Of a stretch of DNA of 64,000 bases, positions 24,290 to 34,950 are shown piece by piece (the first letter of the stretch is position 1; each line of letters opens with the position of its first letter). The notes under the pieces were generated by a model. That model was not told the origin of the DNA and did not search any database. It saw nothing but the letters and a program-made list of their open reading frames with translations. This DNA comes from Spisula solida (Eukaryota > Mollusca > Bivalvia > Venerida > Mactridae). The translations under genes and the position numbers were made by a program. The DNA lies in contig OX365946.1 in the NCBI GenBank assembly GCA_947247005.1, forward strand, positions 53,656,734 to 53,720,733, read 5' to 3'.

Positions 24290-25378
24290 CTAAAATATAG
24301 AGTAAAAATCCCAACCACATACATATATAGTAAAACTGCAGACACTATACATATAAAGTAAAATTACAGATACTATACATTTAGAGTAATAATGCAGACC
24401 ACAAAGATATAGAGTAAAATTGCAGACACTATAGATATCTATAGAGTAAAAACGCAGACACTATACATTTAAAGTAATAATGCAGACAACAAGGATATAG
24501 AGTAAAATTGCAGACACTATACATATAGAGTAAAAACGCAGACACTATACATATAGAGTCAAATTGCAGACACTATAGATATAGAGTAAAATTGCAGATA
24601 CTATACATTTAAAGTAATAATGCAGACAACAAAGATATAGAGTAAAATTGCAGACACTATAGATAAAGAGTGAAAACGCAGACACTATAAAAGTAGAGTA
24701 AAATTGCAGACACTATAGATATAGAGTAAAATTGCAGATACTATACATTTAAAGTAATAATGCAGACCACAAAGATATAGAGTAAAATTGCAGACACTAT
24801 AGATATCTATAGAGTAAAAACGCAGACACTATACATTTAAAGTAATAATGCAGACAACAAGGATATAGAGTAAAATTGCAGACACTATACATATAGAGTA
24901 AAAACGCAGACACTATACATATAGAGTCAAATTGCAGACACTATAGATATAGAGTAAAATTGCAGATACTATACATTTAAAGTAATAATGCAGACAACAA
25001 AGATATAGAGTAAAATTGCAGACACTATAGATAAAGAGTGAAAACGCAGATACTATAGAAGTAGAGTAAAATTGCAGATACTATACATTTAAAGTAATAA
25101 TGCAGACAACAAAGATATAGAGTAAAATTGCAGACACTATAGACAAAGAGTGAAAACGCAGACACTATAGAATGAGTAAAATTGCAGATACTATACATTT
25201 AAAGTAATAATGCAGACCACAAAGATATAGAGTAAAATTGCAGACACTATAGACAAAGAGTGAAAACGCAGACACTATAGAAGTAGAGTAAAATTGCAGA
25301 TACTATACATTTAAAGTAATAATGCAGACCACAAAGATATAGAGTAAAATGTCAGACACTATAGATAAAAAGTGAAAA
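24290..25378. repeat. ~28-bp minisatellite (AGAGTAAAATTGCAGACACTATA type)
   Basis: About 38 copies of a 26-30-bp unit, TGCAGACACTATAGATATAG followed by AGTAAAAT. Variants (AACGCAGACACTATACAT, TAATGCAGACAACAAAGAT) recur in a fixed order, giving a higher-order period; one block at 24482 repeats at 24850, offset 368. Confidence 0.9.
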
Positions 25379-25725
25379 CGCTGTTTGAAATTGCTTTTGT
25401 TACGTCATATTGTTTAAAAAAGAAATTAAGTTTCAATTTAATTTATGATTCTTCCAAGTTGCGCTTACATTTATATATTTGTCTGGAATCTAGAGCAATG
25501 TCTGAATTTCCAATCACCAGTAAGAAAATAAGTCTTAGACGAAATATAAATGTTAAATTTATAAAAATTGAAAATTTCTGTATCTGCAATTCACCCGAAT
25601 GTTTAGACAATATGGTACAGTGTGACGAATGATTAAAATGGTTCCACAAGTTCTGTGTAAATGCTCCACCTGATGTTTCCAGTATTGGTCAAGATTTTAA
25701 TTGTGGTTTTTGTCAACAAGAGTGA
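25372..25725 (+). pseudogene. PHD-finger frame broken by one stop
   Basis: An open frame from 25372 reaches ENFCICNSPECLDNMVQCDE and then TGA (25630-25632). The same frame continues LKWFHKFCVNAPPDV and NCGFCQQE to a TGA near 25725. The cysteine and histidine spacing (C-x-C-x10-C-x2-[stop]-x4-H-x2-C, later C-x2-C) is that of a PHD finger. The stop sits exactly where the fourth zinc-ligand cysteine belongs, one base change from TGT or TGC. PHD fingers read histone tails and also occur in some transposon proteins. Here the frame sits between satellite arrays inside a TIR element. Confidence 0.7.
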
Positions 25726-26089
25726 AAATAGTTCAAAATTCCGTTTTGTGTCTTATCATGACTGTTTATTGCGTGTTGTAGGCATATTTGATATACTGCA
25801 CTAAATCTGAAATCTATAGTGGGTATTGATTTATTAAATTGTTCTTATTACTTATGCATACTTATGTTGGTTATCATATTGTGTTTTTATTAAAAGTTAT
25901 TATTGACTTGATTTATATAATAATAAATGATATGTACAATTACACATGTGTTACATTTTTCGTTTTTATATCGGTCATTTATTTCACCATCCAGTTATGA
26001 GTACAGCCTCTCGAGAACATATCAATTGGGAAACTCAAAGTTTGGCTGTTGTACAGGGGTTGTTGTGCTGAATACATAGCAAATTATTC
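25726..26089. other. Non-coding interior of the TIR element
   Basis: AT-rich sequence after the PHD relic, without further frames. It could be 3' sequence of the former element gene. Confidence 0.4.
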
Positions 26090-26400
26090 ACACACCAAAA
26101 ATCACTCTTTGTGTATATTGTCTGCGTTAACTCTCTGTATCTACATGGTCTGCAATTTCAATTCATTCGATACATTCTTCACACATCAGTGATCATTCTC
26201 TGTGTATGGTGTCTGCGCTTTCACTCTATATCTATATAGTCTGCATTTTTCGATTCATTAGAAAATCTTCACACACTAGTGATCACTCTTTGTGTATGTT
26301 GTCTGCGTTTTCCCTCTATATCTATATAGTCTGCATTCGATACATTCTTCACACACCAGTGATCATTCTTTGTGTATGTTGTCTGCGTTTTCCCTCTAAA
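26090..26400. repeat. ~110-bp repeats in inverted orientation
   Basis: Three to four copies of CACACACCAGTGATCATTCT plus TTGTGTATGTTGTCTGCGTTTTCCCTCTATATCTATATAGTCTGC. This is the reverse-complement sense of the GCAGACAACATACACAAAGAG repeats in the left arm. Confidence 0.75.
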
Positions 26401-26850
26401 TCTATTAGGACACTATATATATAGAGTAAAAATGCAGACACTATAGATATAGAGTAATAATGCAGACACTATACATATAGAGTAAATATGCAGACACTAT
26501 AGATATACAGTAATAATGCAGACACTGTACATATAGAGTAAACTTGCAGATACTATACATATAGAGTAAATATGCAGACACTATACATATAGAGTAAATA
26601 TGCAGGCCCTATACATATAGAGTAAACTTGCAGATACTATACATACAGAGTAAATATGCAGACAATATAGATATAAAGTAAATACGCAGACATCATACAC
26701 ATAGAGTAAATACGCAGACACTATACACATAGAGTAAACGCAGACACTATAGATACAGAGTAAAAATGCAGACATTATACATATATAGTAAATACGAAGA
26801 CACTATACAGATAGAGTAAACACAGGTCTACACTATAAATATAGAGTAAA
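26400..26850. repeat. ~28-bp minisatellite, second block
   Basis: About 15 copies of GCAGACACTATACATATAGAGTAAA(T), the same family and orientation as 24290-25378, with variants TACGCAGACA and CTTGCAGATA. Confidence 0.85.
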
Positions 26851-27599
26851 AATGCTTCGGTCCATTTACACAACTTGGGCTGACTAGCCAGTCCGTATAA
26901 TGCCATAGGGCCATCAGTGATGTGAACTATATTTCTTAAATAGAGTAATAATACGTGTAAGTAAATAGCTTATTCAAAGCATTTTTCACATCATATTGGC
27001 ATAAATGCGCACATATAGCTTCGTGCTGCCGAAATAATTATTTTTTCAATTGTTAATAGCATAAAAAAGTATAGGTAAAATGGTTATCAAATTACATTAA
27101 AAAAATATTATATAAAAATGTATAATCTCCAGCTATATTCATTAATGTTTTTATATCAATTCAATCTTAAATTAAGTCTAATTCATGTAATTAACAATCA
27201 TTTTAAAGATATTCATGTATAAATCTGATCAAGTAATTTTTTTATTTGATTTGTGACAAACACTTAATTGCCCAAAGTCATTATTGATCAAAAATACCTC
27301 CATTAGCACCTTTCGATAGTATACCCTTATAATCCTTCATACTTCAATGATCACTCTATGTCTTTGTTGTCTGCAAACCTTCTTTGTGTATGTTGTCTGC
27401 GTTTTCCCTCTTTATGTATATTGTCTGCAATATGCGTCTGCGTTTTACCTAGGGTCCTCTTATGAGCCTATTTTCATGAAACTCGGAAGTGGTCATGGTG
27501 ACCAAACTGAAGTTTTTTGTACTAACGACCTTCTAATTCTAAGTTAGCGATTCTAGTTGTCAGACCGAACAAAACCAAGCAGTGGATGGGTGAACTTAC

Positions 27600-27733
27600 C
27601 TGTTTTCTGTTCCCGGACAGTCTATATGTACGGCTGTTGGCACGTACTGGACGTCTTTTATCCTTGCTCCTGGATGTAAAGGAAGAACATCACTGATTCT
27701 GTCATAGACATCATGATGTGTGAATACATAACC
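27600..27733 (-). CDS. Unrecognised four-exon gene, exon 3
   Basis: 134 nt on the minus strand between a TTTTCAG acceptor (ending 27734) and a GTAAGT donor (27599-27594). It encodes GYVFTHHDVYDRISDVLPLH and later VQYVPTAVHIDCPGTEN, with no stop in this frame. It leaves two bases (AG) that exon 4 completes. Confidence 0.72.
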
Positions 27734-29187
27734 CTGAAAATATAATAATGTTATGTTATAATCGTGTTACAAGTCTCAATAAATTAATAAATGTTCTGTT
27801 CTGGGTTTTTTTTTAAATCAAAGACCTGTCATTATTTAATGCCCGTTTGAACAGGAGTAATAATAATAAAAATAAAGACTTTATTTTACGAGGAAACTCA
27901 TTTGACAATTAAATTAAATGGCAATCTTCCATGTTATCCTAAACAATAAACAGTTGAACAAGAACACAAGTACATAAAAGAAAAGAGCACAATGGCAATT
28001 TGGCCCATATGAAATTCAAATGATTCCGTAGGTTCATGCCTAATGAAAAGTTCTAAGAACGTTCAACTGTGAGCCATATATTGTAAACAAAGACACTTCA
28101 ACTAACAAACCTCCTTAACACGTGACGTACATGAACTTTGTAGTGACGTTACGCACGAAACTGGTGTCTTTTCGATAAATCGAACGTAATGCCTGGAATT
28201 AGTGTGCCTAATTCATATAAATAACGTACTACTATAAAGTCCTGTATATCGACGGAAAGAGCATACATGGAGCTTCGTTCTTATGTTCATATTTAAAGAA
28301 TATCGTTTTTTATAAGAATTATATACTACATTTTAAAAACAAACCTTAACACGTGACGAACATGAACTTTGTAACTTAGATGTTAGGAGTTTGTTCAACT
28401 GTGGACCACGTATAAATACAAATGTATGAACCCGGCTCAAAACTAGAAAGAAGAAATCACTAAATAAGTAGTAACGTTTCAATCAGCAGAGCAGGTATAC
28501 AGTAACACATTTACTAACAAATGCCAAGACACCATCACAGGAATGCAATCAATAACACTTAGGAAGCTGTTTGTGAAATCTGTCTCAGACGAATGTTACT
28601 GCGTCATTAAAACATGACGATGTCAAACAGTGACCTATTCTCGTCATATAAGTCCGTCATAATTCCATATAGCCATGCGTGACTTCTTGTGACAGCCGTT
28701 ATTGTGATGTTCCAATTGCCCGCTGTGCAGTTTGCTGCATATTGACGTTTTGGCGCCAAACGTACATAACACTTCTGCTTTACCCAAAGTAATTAAGAAC
28801 AATATTGCACCAAAGCATTAGATATATGACTGTTTGAAATTACCAGCATACTCTGGTGTACGGGTAACACGCACTTCTAATCGTCTGTCAGGAATATATA
28901 CGACACGGAATAAAGTCAATGACATATCACGGAGTAGAATATTCGTGAAGACATACAGTACATATACAGACAGTATTTAGTCTCTGTCAATCATCAGACC
29001 TATGCTTACTACATTGTATTTTGTCTCTGGTCTCTGGTCATATATAGATTAAAAACTTTTTATAGCAATATATTCTACGTTAATGTATACATACTACAGA
29101 TTTTAAATGCAAAATATATTCTTTTTTTCTATTGTTAATGGCATTACTTCATTTCACTTTTGAGAATTGTTGTCAAAAAAGATAGTA

Positions 29188-29260
29188 TTAAGTCAGACAG
29201 GGAAGGCAGCACTCAACATAACTAGCCGAGTATAGAAAATATTAAACACATTTACGAGAT
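29188..29260 (+). repeat. Dispersed ~60-bp module, copy 2
   Basis: TAAGTCAGACAGGGAAGGCA then GCACTCAACATAACTAGCCGAG. It matches 61162-61240 closely and 1-60 loosely. Both good copies follow the letters AGTAT(AT)T. Confidence 0.7.
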
Positions 29261-29454
29261 GTCGTAGCTGTCCAAATATATTTTTATTTTTATTTCGTCT
29301 TTTCTGAATATGCACGCCGACAAGCAACATCCAACAATCTGTAAGATTAATTTTAAGGAAATGCCAGTATTATTTTTTGAGCAGACGAATTGTAAGTGTA
29401 CTGGTGCATCAGGCATTGGTAAAAGCATTGTTCATAATTCATGTAATAAAAGTA

Positions 29455-29657
29455 GCTGGCTTAGAATAAGAAGGTCGTAAGTGCTTATGAGACTGATACA
29501 TATTATATGAGCCTATTTTCATGAAAATCGGAAGTGGTCATGTTGACCAAACTGAAGTTGAACAAGTTTGTTTTTCCATTTTCAGGCAGTTTTTCTGTCT
29601 TGTTTTCTCAAAATATTGATTTTGTACTTACGACCTTCTCGTGTTAATTAAGCCAGC
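29455..29657. mobile_element. 203-bp MITE with termini of the 3.8-kb TIR element
   Basis: Left terminus GCTGGCTTAGAATAAGAAGG continues TCGTAAGTGC; the right terminus is its inverted copy (CGACCTTCTCGTGTTAATTA then AGCCAGC). The interior CTATTTTCATGAAAATCGGA continues AGTGGTCATG and matches the right arm of the large element at 27467-27515. It ends 11 bases from exon 2 of the four-exon gene. Confidence 0.8.
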
Positions 29658-29668
29658 GAAGTACATAC

Positions 29669-29775
29669 TGTGATGTAGAAGCAGATTGCAGTAGGTTGTA
29701 ACTCTGGCTGCCCTCGATGTCTACAGCCACGTCCTTGACAATAGTACTTCACACTTCGCATGAGAAGCTTGTCCT
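29669..29775 (-). CDS. Unrecognised four-exon gene, exon 2
   Basis: 107 nt on the minus strand between a CATTTACAG acceptor and a GTATGT donor (29668-29663). It starts by completing a GAG codon with exon 1 and encodes DKLLMRSVKYYCQGRGCRHR, then GQPELQPTAICFYIT, ending in phase 0. The other two frames contain stops. The two cysteines in CQGRGC could be structural, but no known domain is recognised. Confidence 0.7.
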
Positions 29776-30901
29776 CTGTAAATGTATTGATACATTATTA
29801 ATTATAACATGATTCATAAACCTTTTCTTGCTCAGTTTTATCTGTGTCATTGAGTTGTATGCTTATGGTCTGTGATTTTTGATCGTGTCATTTTGTGCCT
29901 TCGTACTCTGCTGTTTCTGTCGAGTGTTGCCTTCGCAATTAAATAATAATATACGGCCTTCGTGATTAATTCCTACGCATTTTATAAACTCTAAACCGTG
30001 ATCTATTCACCGGTATATAACGCAAAACTGCGACCTATTTCCTAATTATGAATATTTCAATATAGGTTTCATTTGGTTCACAAAGTACAATTGTATTCAA
30101 AGCCAAAAGACACAATGGGTATTCGAAAACTATCCGGAAAAGTTTTGAAAATTGGTTAGATTTTTTTTCAAAGTTATACATTTTGTACATAATTAATAAA
30201 TCCAATTGGCACGTTGGTAAGACTTGGGCTCAATTTGTTTTTGTTCGTTTTTAAGTGTGTCGTTGTTTTGCCCTGTGTTTTATCAAAAAATAAAATTGCA
30301 TATTCCTATAAATCTGTTGGGTATTTCTAATAACTGGACACTATCTTTCAAAATATTAAGCATAGATATCCCAATATTCCTTTAATATGTACACAAATCC
30401 ACTGATGATGATTCATGGCGTAAAATCTTCTGAAAAAGTGTGATGACATACGTGATACTCTTTCATATTTTGCACATACATACATTGATGTAGAACACTG
30501 TTTATGTAAATGTATATAAGTGTAGCAGGACTGCTATCATTTTCTGGGAAAAATTGATGACAGACTTTGTCACGAAAATAGCTAAAATGCTATTTTTAGC
30601 TAAACATTACATGTACATATTTGTAGTGAATTTATCTATAGATTACAAGAAACATTTTGATGTGCATCACCAGTTTTTTGTAAGGAAGTGTATGAATATT
30701 AGAAAAATAGGACAGATTCATAGGAACATTAATTCTTGAAGAAAAAACCACAGGGCCAACTTGAACCTTTTTGGAACCTTGTCCTTTACCAAGTACATTT
30801 TATAATTGTTGCTGATGGGGACTCATCTATGTCACCTGACTGTATATATTTACTGTTGAGTTAAACAATTTATCCGAAATATTAAAATACGAAAAGCTTA
30901 C
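29776..30901 (-). other. Intron 1 of the four-exon gene
   Basis: 1.1 kb, AT-rich, with donor GTAAGC (30901-30896). A 61-codon plus-strand open frame at 30554-30739 has no recognisable domain and is treated as chance. Confidence 0.55.
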
Positions 30902-30947
30902 CGTCTGCTTTATGCTTCAGTGCAGACTGAGTATATCCATCTGCCAT
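30902..30947 (-). CDS. Unrecognised four-exon gene, exon 1 (start)
   Basis: 46 nt on the minus strand: ATG at 30947-30945 in good context (A at -3, G at +4) encodes MADGYTQSALKHKAD plus one base that pairs with exon 2. The frame is also open upstream, with two more ATGs about 23 and 28 codons earlier and a TGA just before the outermost. A longer, hydrophobic T-rich N-terminus is therefore possible. The MADG start is preferred for its context and composition. Confidence 0.6.
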
Positions 30948-31619
30948 ATTTTGAGAAACAAAAACAATGGTATTCACGTGTAAACTTAGATTCCAGGAAA
31001 AAGTCCACACTAACATATACCAAAAAAACATTCACAATAATTCCACGTCTAGGTTTGTTAAACAACAACATATCAATTATTTAAGCCAATTAAACAAGGA
31101 TTTCTAGGTACTTGATAATGTTTCGACACATATTGACTTTGGATGGCATTAAACTAGGCAATAATCACGCTATATAAATCGACCGTGGTATATTACAGAA
31201 GATTTGCAGATCTTATTTCAAGAAGAAGGAAACATTAAGGAACGATATGATGTTTTGATTACTGCTGCCGGGATAATTAAGTCCATACTAGTATACAGTT
31301 GGATATTGTAATTGCCTACCGGTATAGGATTTTTGAGATCGAGTTTTAAACTAACTCTCATGCAAACTGGATCACTCGATTTTGGCCACACTGTTTACAC
31401 TTCTTTCAATAATGTACCGTCCCAGATGGCATACTTCATTTTGCAAATCCTTCCATGTATTTAAAGCATCCACCGAGATGTGTGACGATGTCCTCGGGTG
31501 TCTGGTTGTATTCGTACGACTGAGGTGAAAGAGAGAGTCGAAGACAACTAGCCAACTAGCAATATGGGACAATATGGAACGCCATAGCTGTATTATGTTG
31601 GTGAACACTGTCTTATTAT
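30948..31619. other. Upstream region; one unrecognised minus-strand frame
   Basis: A minus-strand frame at 31608-31372 (78 codons, containing RTNTTRHPRTSSH and WKDLQNEVCHLGRY) has protein-like composition but no recognised domain or splice partner. The rest is AT-rich and may hold the promoter of the four-exon gene. Confidence 0.3.
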
Positions 31620-32035
31620 GTTAAATAGTAGTGTTGTCATGTCCAATTATTGTGTTGACATGTCGAAATGCTATGTTGATATGTCTAAACACTGTCTTAT
31701 TATGTTAAACAGTCATGTCATCATAAAACCGCCTAATAATGTGAAACAGTAGTGGTATCATGTCTAAATGTGTTGTTATGATGCCTAAACACCATCTTAT
31801 CATGTTAAACATTCGTGTTATCATGTCGAATTGTAGTGTTGACAAGTCGAAATGCTGTGTTGACATGTCTAAACACCATCTTATTATTCCAAACAGTAGT
31901 GTTGGCATGTCCAATTACGGTGTTGACATGTCGATGTACTATATGTTGACATGCCTAAACCACATCTTATTATGTCAAACAGTCGTGTTACCATATCTAA
32001 CTGTAATGTTGACGTCTAAATGCTGCCAGTGTAGC
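31620..32035. repeat. Array of ~84-bp repeat, inverted relative to 33255-34045
   Basis: Diverged copies of GCCTAAACACCATCTTATTA plus TGTTAAACAGTCGTGTTATCATGTC and related ~21-bp subunits (TGTTGACATGTCGAAATGC). It is the reverse-complement sense of the array at 33255-34045. Confidence 0.85.
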
Positions 32036-32146
32036 CAAATTGACGTTACGATTGCTATGATAATTCTATGATTAATATGATATATCCTTCGGTTTCATGC
32101 TTTTAATGTTCTGTATATGTAATACGCAGAATATTTTGGCCAAACA

Positions 32147-32472
32147 AAATATCCAACAAACAACTTCTTGATCTGACAAATTCCACCTGCATCACCCAAC
32201 AAATACGACAGAGACGCTTTCGATGGTTAGGACATGTACACAGAATGCCAGGGTCAAACGATTCAAAAGTAGCTCTTCGATGGACACCTCAGGGAAAGAG
32301 ACCAAGAGGAAGACCGAAGACTACCTGGCGAAGAACGATAGAAACTGAACTTAGAGAGATAGGACTATCCTGGGGAGAGGCAGAAACCAAAGCGAAAAAC
32401 AGGACTGAATGGAGAAATCTTGTGGCGACCTTACGATCCGAACCGGATTGAAGAGGATAAGTAAGTAAGTAA
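32147..32472 (+). pseudogene. LINE tail: reverse-transcriptase C-terminus plus (GTAA)n
   Basis: The frame reads QQIRQRRFRWLGHVHRMPGS, then RWTPQGKRPRGRPKTTWRR, then EWRNLVATLRSEPD and TGA at 32449-32451, followed by GATAAGTAAGTAAGTAA. This is the conserved C-terminal segment of animal non-LTR retrotransposon polymerases (RR.RWLGHV.RM, GKR..GRPK.TWRR). The 5' end is truncated, as usual for LINE copies. Confidence 0.85.
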
Positions 32473-32700
32473 TATGTAATACGCCGATCTATTATCTTAT
32501 CGATTCAAAACGTTTAGAGCATTGTTTCGCGTATTTGGTGATCACCCCTCCTATAACGCTTATTGTCAAGCCTTGCTAAAATTCCTCCCCATAAAAATGC
32601 TTAAAATAGGGTTTAGAAATGTATCAGTCTGACTTACGAATTCAAATTGATTACTCGCTTATTCATACTCTACATGTGGTATTCATCTACATATACTCAC
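32473..32700. other. Spacer; possible intron of the adjacent exon
   Basis: It starts, on the minus strand, with a strong GTGAGTATAT donor at 32700-32691. No following exon was found before the LINE tail. Confidence 0.35.
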
Positions 32701-33090
32701 ATTGGTACCTTTTTGACAAAGCATCTCGAGTAACATGCGTTCTCCACACTTCGGGAATTCCTGCAATGTCTGCTTAACTACATCCGTTAGTTCCTCATCG
32801 CCAACATCCGAAAACTGCATCTTCTTTAATCCAAATACACACATTCGTTAGTAAACGGTACTTTTTGAAGTACCAAGTAACTGGGCAATTTCGGAAATTG
32901 TAAAGCCAATGCCTATGAGACCTTCTAAATGATCATTTGATATACAAAATGTATCATGCGCCGGTGCACCAACAAAAGGTCCTGGTACAGAATCCGGTTG
33001 AGAAGATCTATAAATAATACAAGCTGTTCTCAATTTCATTATTTCAGTCCTGTCACTGAGTCCTACACTACGCATATCATACAGCGACAT
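32701..33090 (-). pseudogene. Helix-turn-helix exon with one in-frame stop, integrase-like protein family
   Basis: An ATG at 33090-33088 follows an in-frame stop. The frame contains a helix-turn-helix segment GIGFTISEIAQLLGTSKSTVY and then TAA (32850-32848). The same frame resumes with RMCVFGLKKM, then ELTDVVKQTLQEFPKCGERM and LLEMLCQKGTN, to a GTGAGT donor. A helix-turn-helix followed by FP.CG.R.ML...L...G recalls the N-terminus of uncharacterised animal proteins with an integrase-like core. That assignment is from memory of the family and is tentative. The TAA lies where a second basic residue is expected, so the exon is probably dead unless the base is an error. Confidence 0.5.
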
Positions 33091-33254
33091 CTTTCAGACT
33101 ATATCTGGAGTAATATTTTCATTTTCAAAGGCAGCAACGTGTCGATTTAATCCAATAGTTTTCAAAATCTCCCACATCTTGCTTCGTCACATACATAATA
33201 TTATACGGTTTGCGTGTAAATTGTATTACTATGTTTCTTAATTGTAACAGCAAA
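33091..33254. other. Short spacer before the 84-bp array
   Basis: No feature recognised. Confidence 0.4.
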
Positions 33255-34045
33255 ACTATTGATAGGATAAAACGACTGTTTGACATAATAAGACGGTGTT
33301 TAGACATGTCAACACGGCATTTCAACATGTCAACACCACATTTAGACAGGATAAAACGACTGTTTAACATAATAAAATGGTGTTTAGGCGTATCAACACA
33401 GCATTTCAACATGTCAACACCACAGTTGGACATCATAACACGACTGTTTGACATAATAAAATGGTGTTTAGGCGTATCAACACAGCATTTCAACATGTCA
33501 ACACCACAGTTGGACATCATGACACGACTGTTTGACATAATAAAATGGTGTTTAGGCGTATCAACACAGCATTTCAACATGTCAACACCACAGTTGGACA
33601 TCATGACACGACTGTTTGACATAATAAAATGGTGTTTAGGCGTATCAACACAGCATTTCAACATGTCAACACCACAGTTGGACATCATAACACGACTGTT
33701 TGACATAATAAGACGGCGTTTAGGCGTATCAACACAGCATTTTGAAATGTCAACACCACAGTTGGACATCATAACACGACTGTTTGACATAATAAGATGG
33801 TGTTTAGGCGTATCAACACAGCATTTTGAAATGCCAACACCACATTTAGACATCATAACACGACTGTTTGACATAATAAGACGGCGTTTAGGCGTATCAA
33901 CACAGCATTTTGAAATGTCAACACCACATTTAGACATCATAACACGACTGTTTGACATAATAAGACGGTGATTAGGCGTATCAACACAGCATTTCGACAT
34001 ATCAACACAACATTTGAACATGAAAACACGACTGTGTAATGGAAA
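33255..34045. repeat. 84-bp minisatellite made of four ~21-bp subunits
   Basis: About nine copies. Subunits follow the pattern TGTTTGACATAATAAGACGG, TGTTTAGGCGTATCAACACAG, CATTTCAACATGTCAACACCA and CATTTAGACATCATAACACGAC. The unit is divisible by three, which keeps 253 codons open on the plus strand and 298 on the minus strand. These frames are by-products. Confidence 0.93.
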
Positions 34046-34950
34046 ACATATTTATGAATGTTTGAACCATGGCAACAAGACTAAGTGTATACACACATAT
34101 TACATAAATAAAGCATTTTCATTGGTGCTCTGAAATTGCCTAAGTTCTCTCAATTATTTTCGGACTACTACTATGTTCATATTTAAACAAGGCTATTCTA
34201 ACGTATGATATCGAATTCACCTCTAAATTCTAATAATCGTGTTATGCAATTTTAAATACATTTTCCACGAACTTTTTAAGGAGGGAACTGAGCTATGTCA
34301 CCTGTCAGTTCAGTATGCGCAACTTGGCTTAATGACGAACACAAAACAACGAAGCAGGAAAGAAGGAACCCAACGGCGGCGAATTCCAACCGAACCGTAC
34401 TGTTCAATTAGGGGAGTATCAGAACAACAGTAACGTGTTTCTATGATTCATGGTTTATAACAATTCCTGGTTAGCATGGTTCCCAGAACAAAATGACGTA
34501 GGCCTATACAGCAATCCTTTATTTTTGTAAATATTCACTTTCTAACTGCCATAATATAATTGAAGTTGTTAGCAGGTTTGTGTGTGTTGATTATCACTGA
34601 AGATAATCAAACAGACGTTATTTTCCAGCCCAAATGGCAAATGAGTCGATTACTCAGATGGTGAATAATACAATTCAAAATCATGTACCAATGTACTTCA
34701 GGAAAATGTACAGATTCATAGTTTATTTTAAATGCATTAGCCATCATGTCATACACATATACTACTCAAAATTTGATAAGGGCCAAGACATTTTCCATTT
34801 ACATATTTTGCAAATTGAATGAGATTGAATGGTTGAATTTTCAGAAACATAATGCTGCATCTGCAATATTGCAATTAAATAAAGATTACTTCGAAATGTT
34901 ATGTCTAAGTGCTGACAAGCCCAACCCCATTAAAATGTTCGTGCTGCATA
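34046..34950. other. Non-coding stretch
   Basis: No exon or repeat recognised. A slightly GC-richer patch at 34270-34435 has an open frame of 64 codons without a known domain. Confidence 0.4.

Larger units (their letters stand above)
23773..27548. mobile_element. 3.8-kb TIR element built of minisatellite, with PHD relic
   Basis: The left end GCTGGCTTAGAATTAGGAGG and the right end (reverse complement GCTAACTTAGAATTAGAAGG) begin inverted arms. These are closely similar over most of about 300 bp, through GCAGACGCATATTGCAGACA and TGATCAATAATGAC to TTTGTCACAAATCA. Between the arms are minisatellite arrays (24290-25378, 26090-26400 inverted, 26400-26850) and a broken PHD-finger frame. A 203-bp MITE with related termini is at 29455-29657. 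No transposase core was found, so the element is non-autonomous or decayed. Confidence 0.78.
23603..27599 (-). other. Intron 3 of the four-exon gene, filled by a TIR element
   Basis: The donor GTAAGT (27599-27594) and acceptor CAG (23605-23603) bound a 4.0-kb intron. Nearly all of it (23773-27548) is one terminal-inverted-repeat element, whose right end lies only about 50 bp from exon 3. Confidence 0.65.
27734..29668 (-). other. Intron 2 of the four-exon gene
   Basis: 1.9 kb bounded by GTATGT (29668-29663) and CAG. It holds a MITE (29455-29657), one copy of the ~60-bp dispersed module (29188-29260) and a diverged direct repeat (CCTTAACACGTGAC near 28113 and 28345). At 27850-27890 there is an (AAT)n stretch followed by AAAGACTTTATT that may be an element end. 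No further exon was found. Confidence 0.6.

Noticed and set aside
33125..34021. 298-residue repeat protein on the minus strand
   Set aside because: It is the 84-bp minisatellite read through; the opposite strand is equally open.
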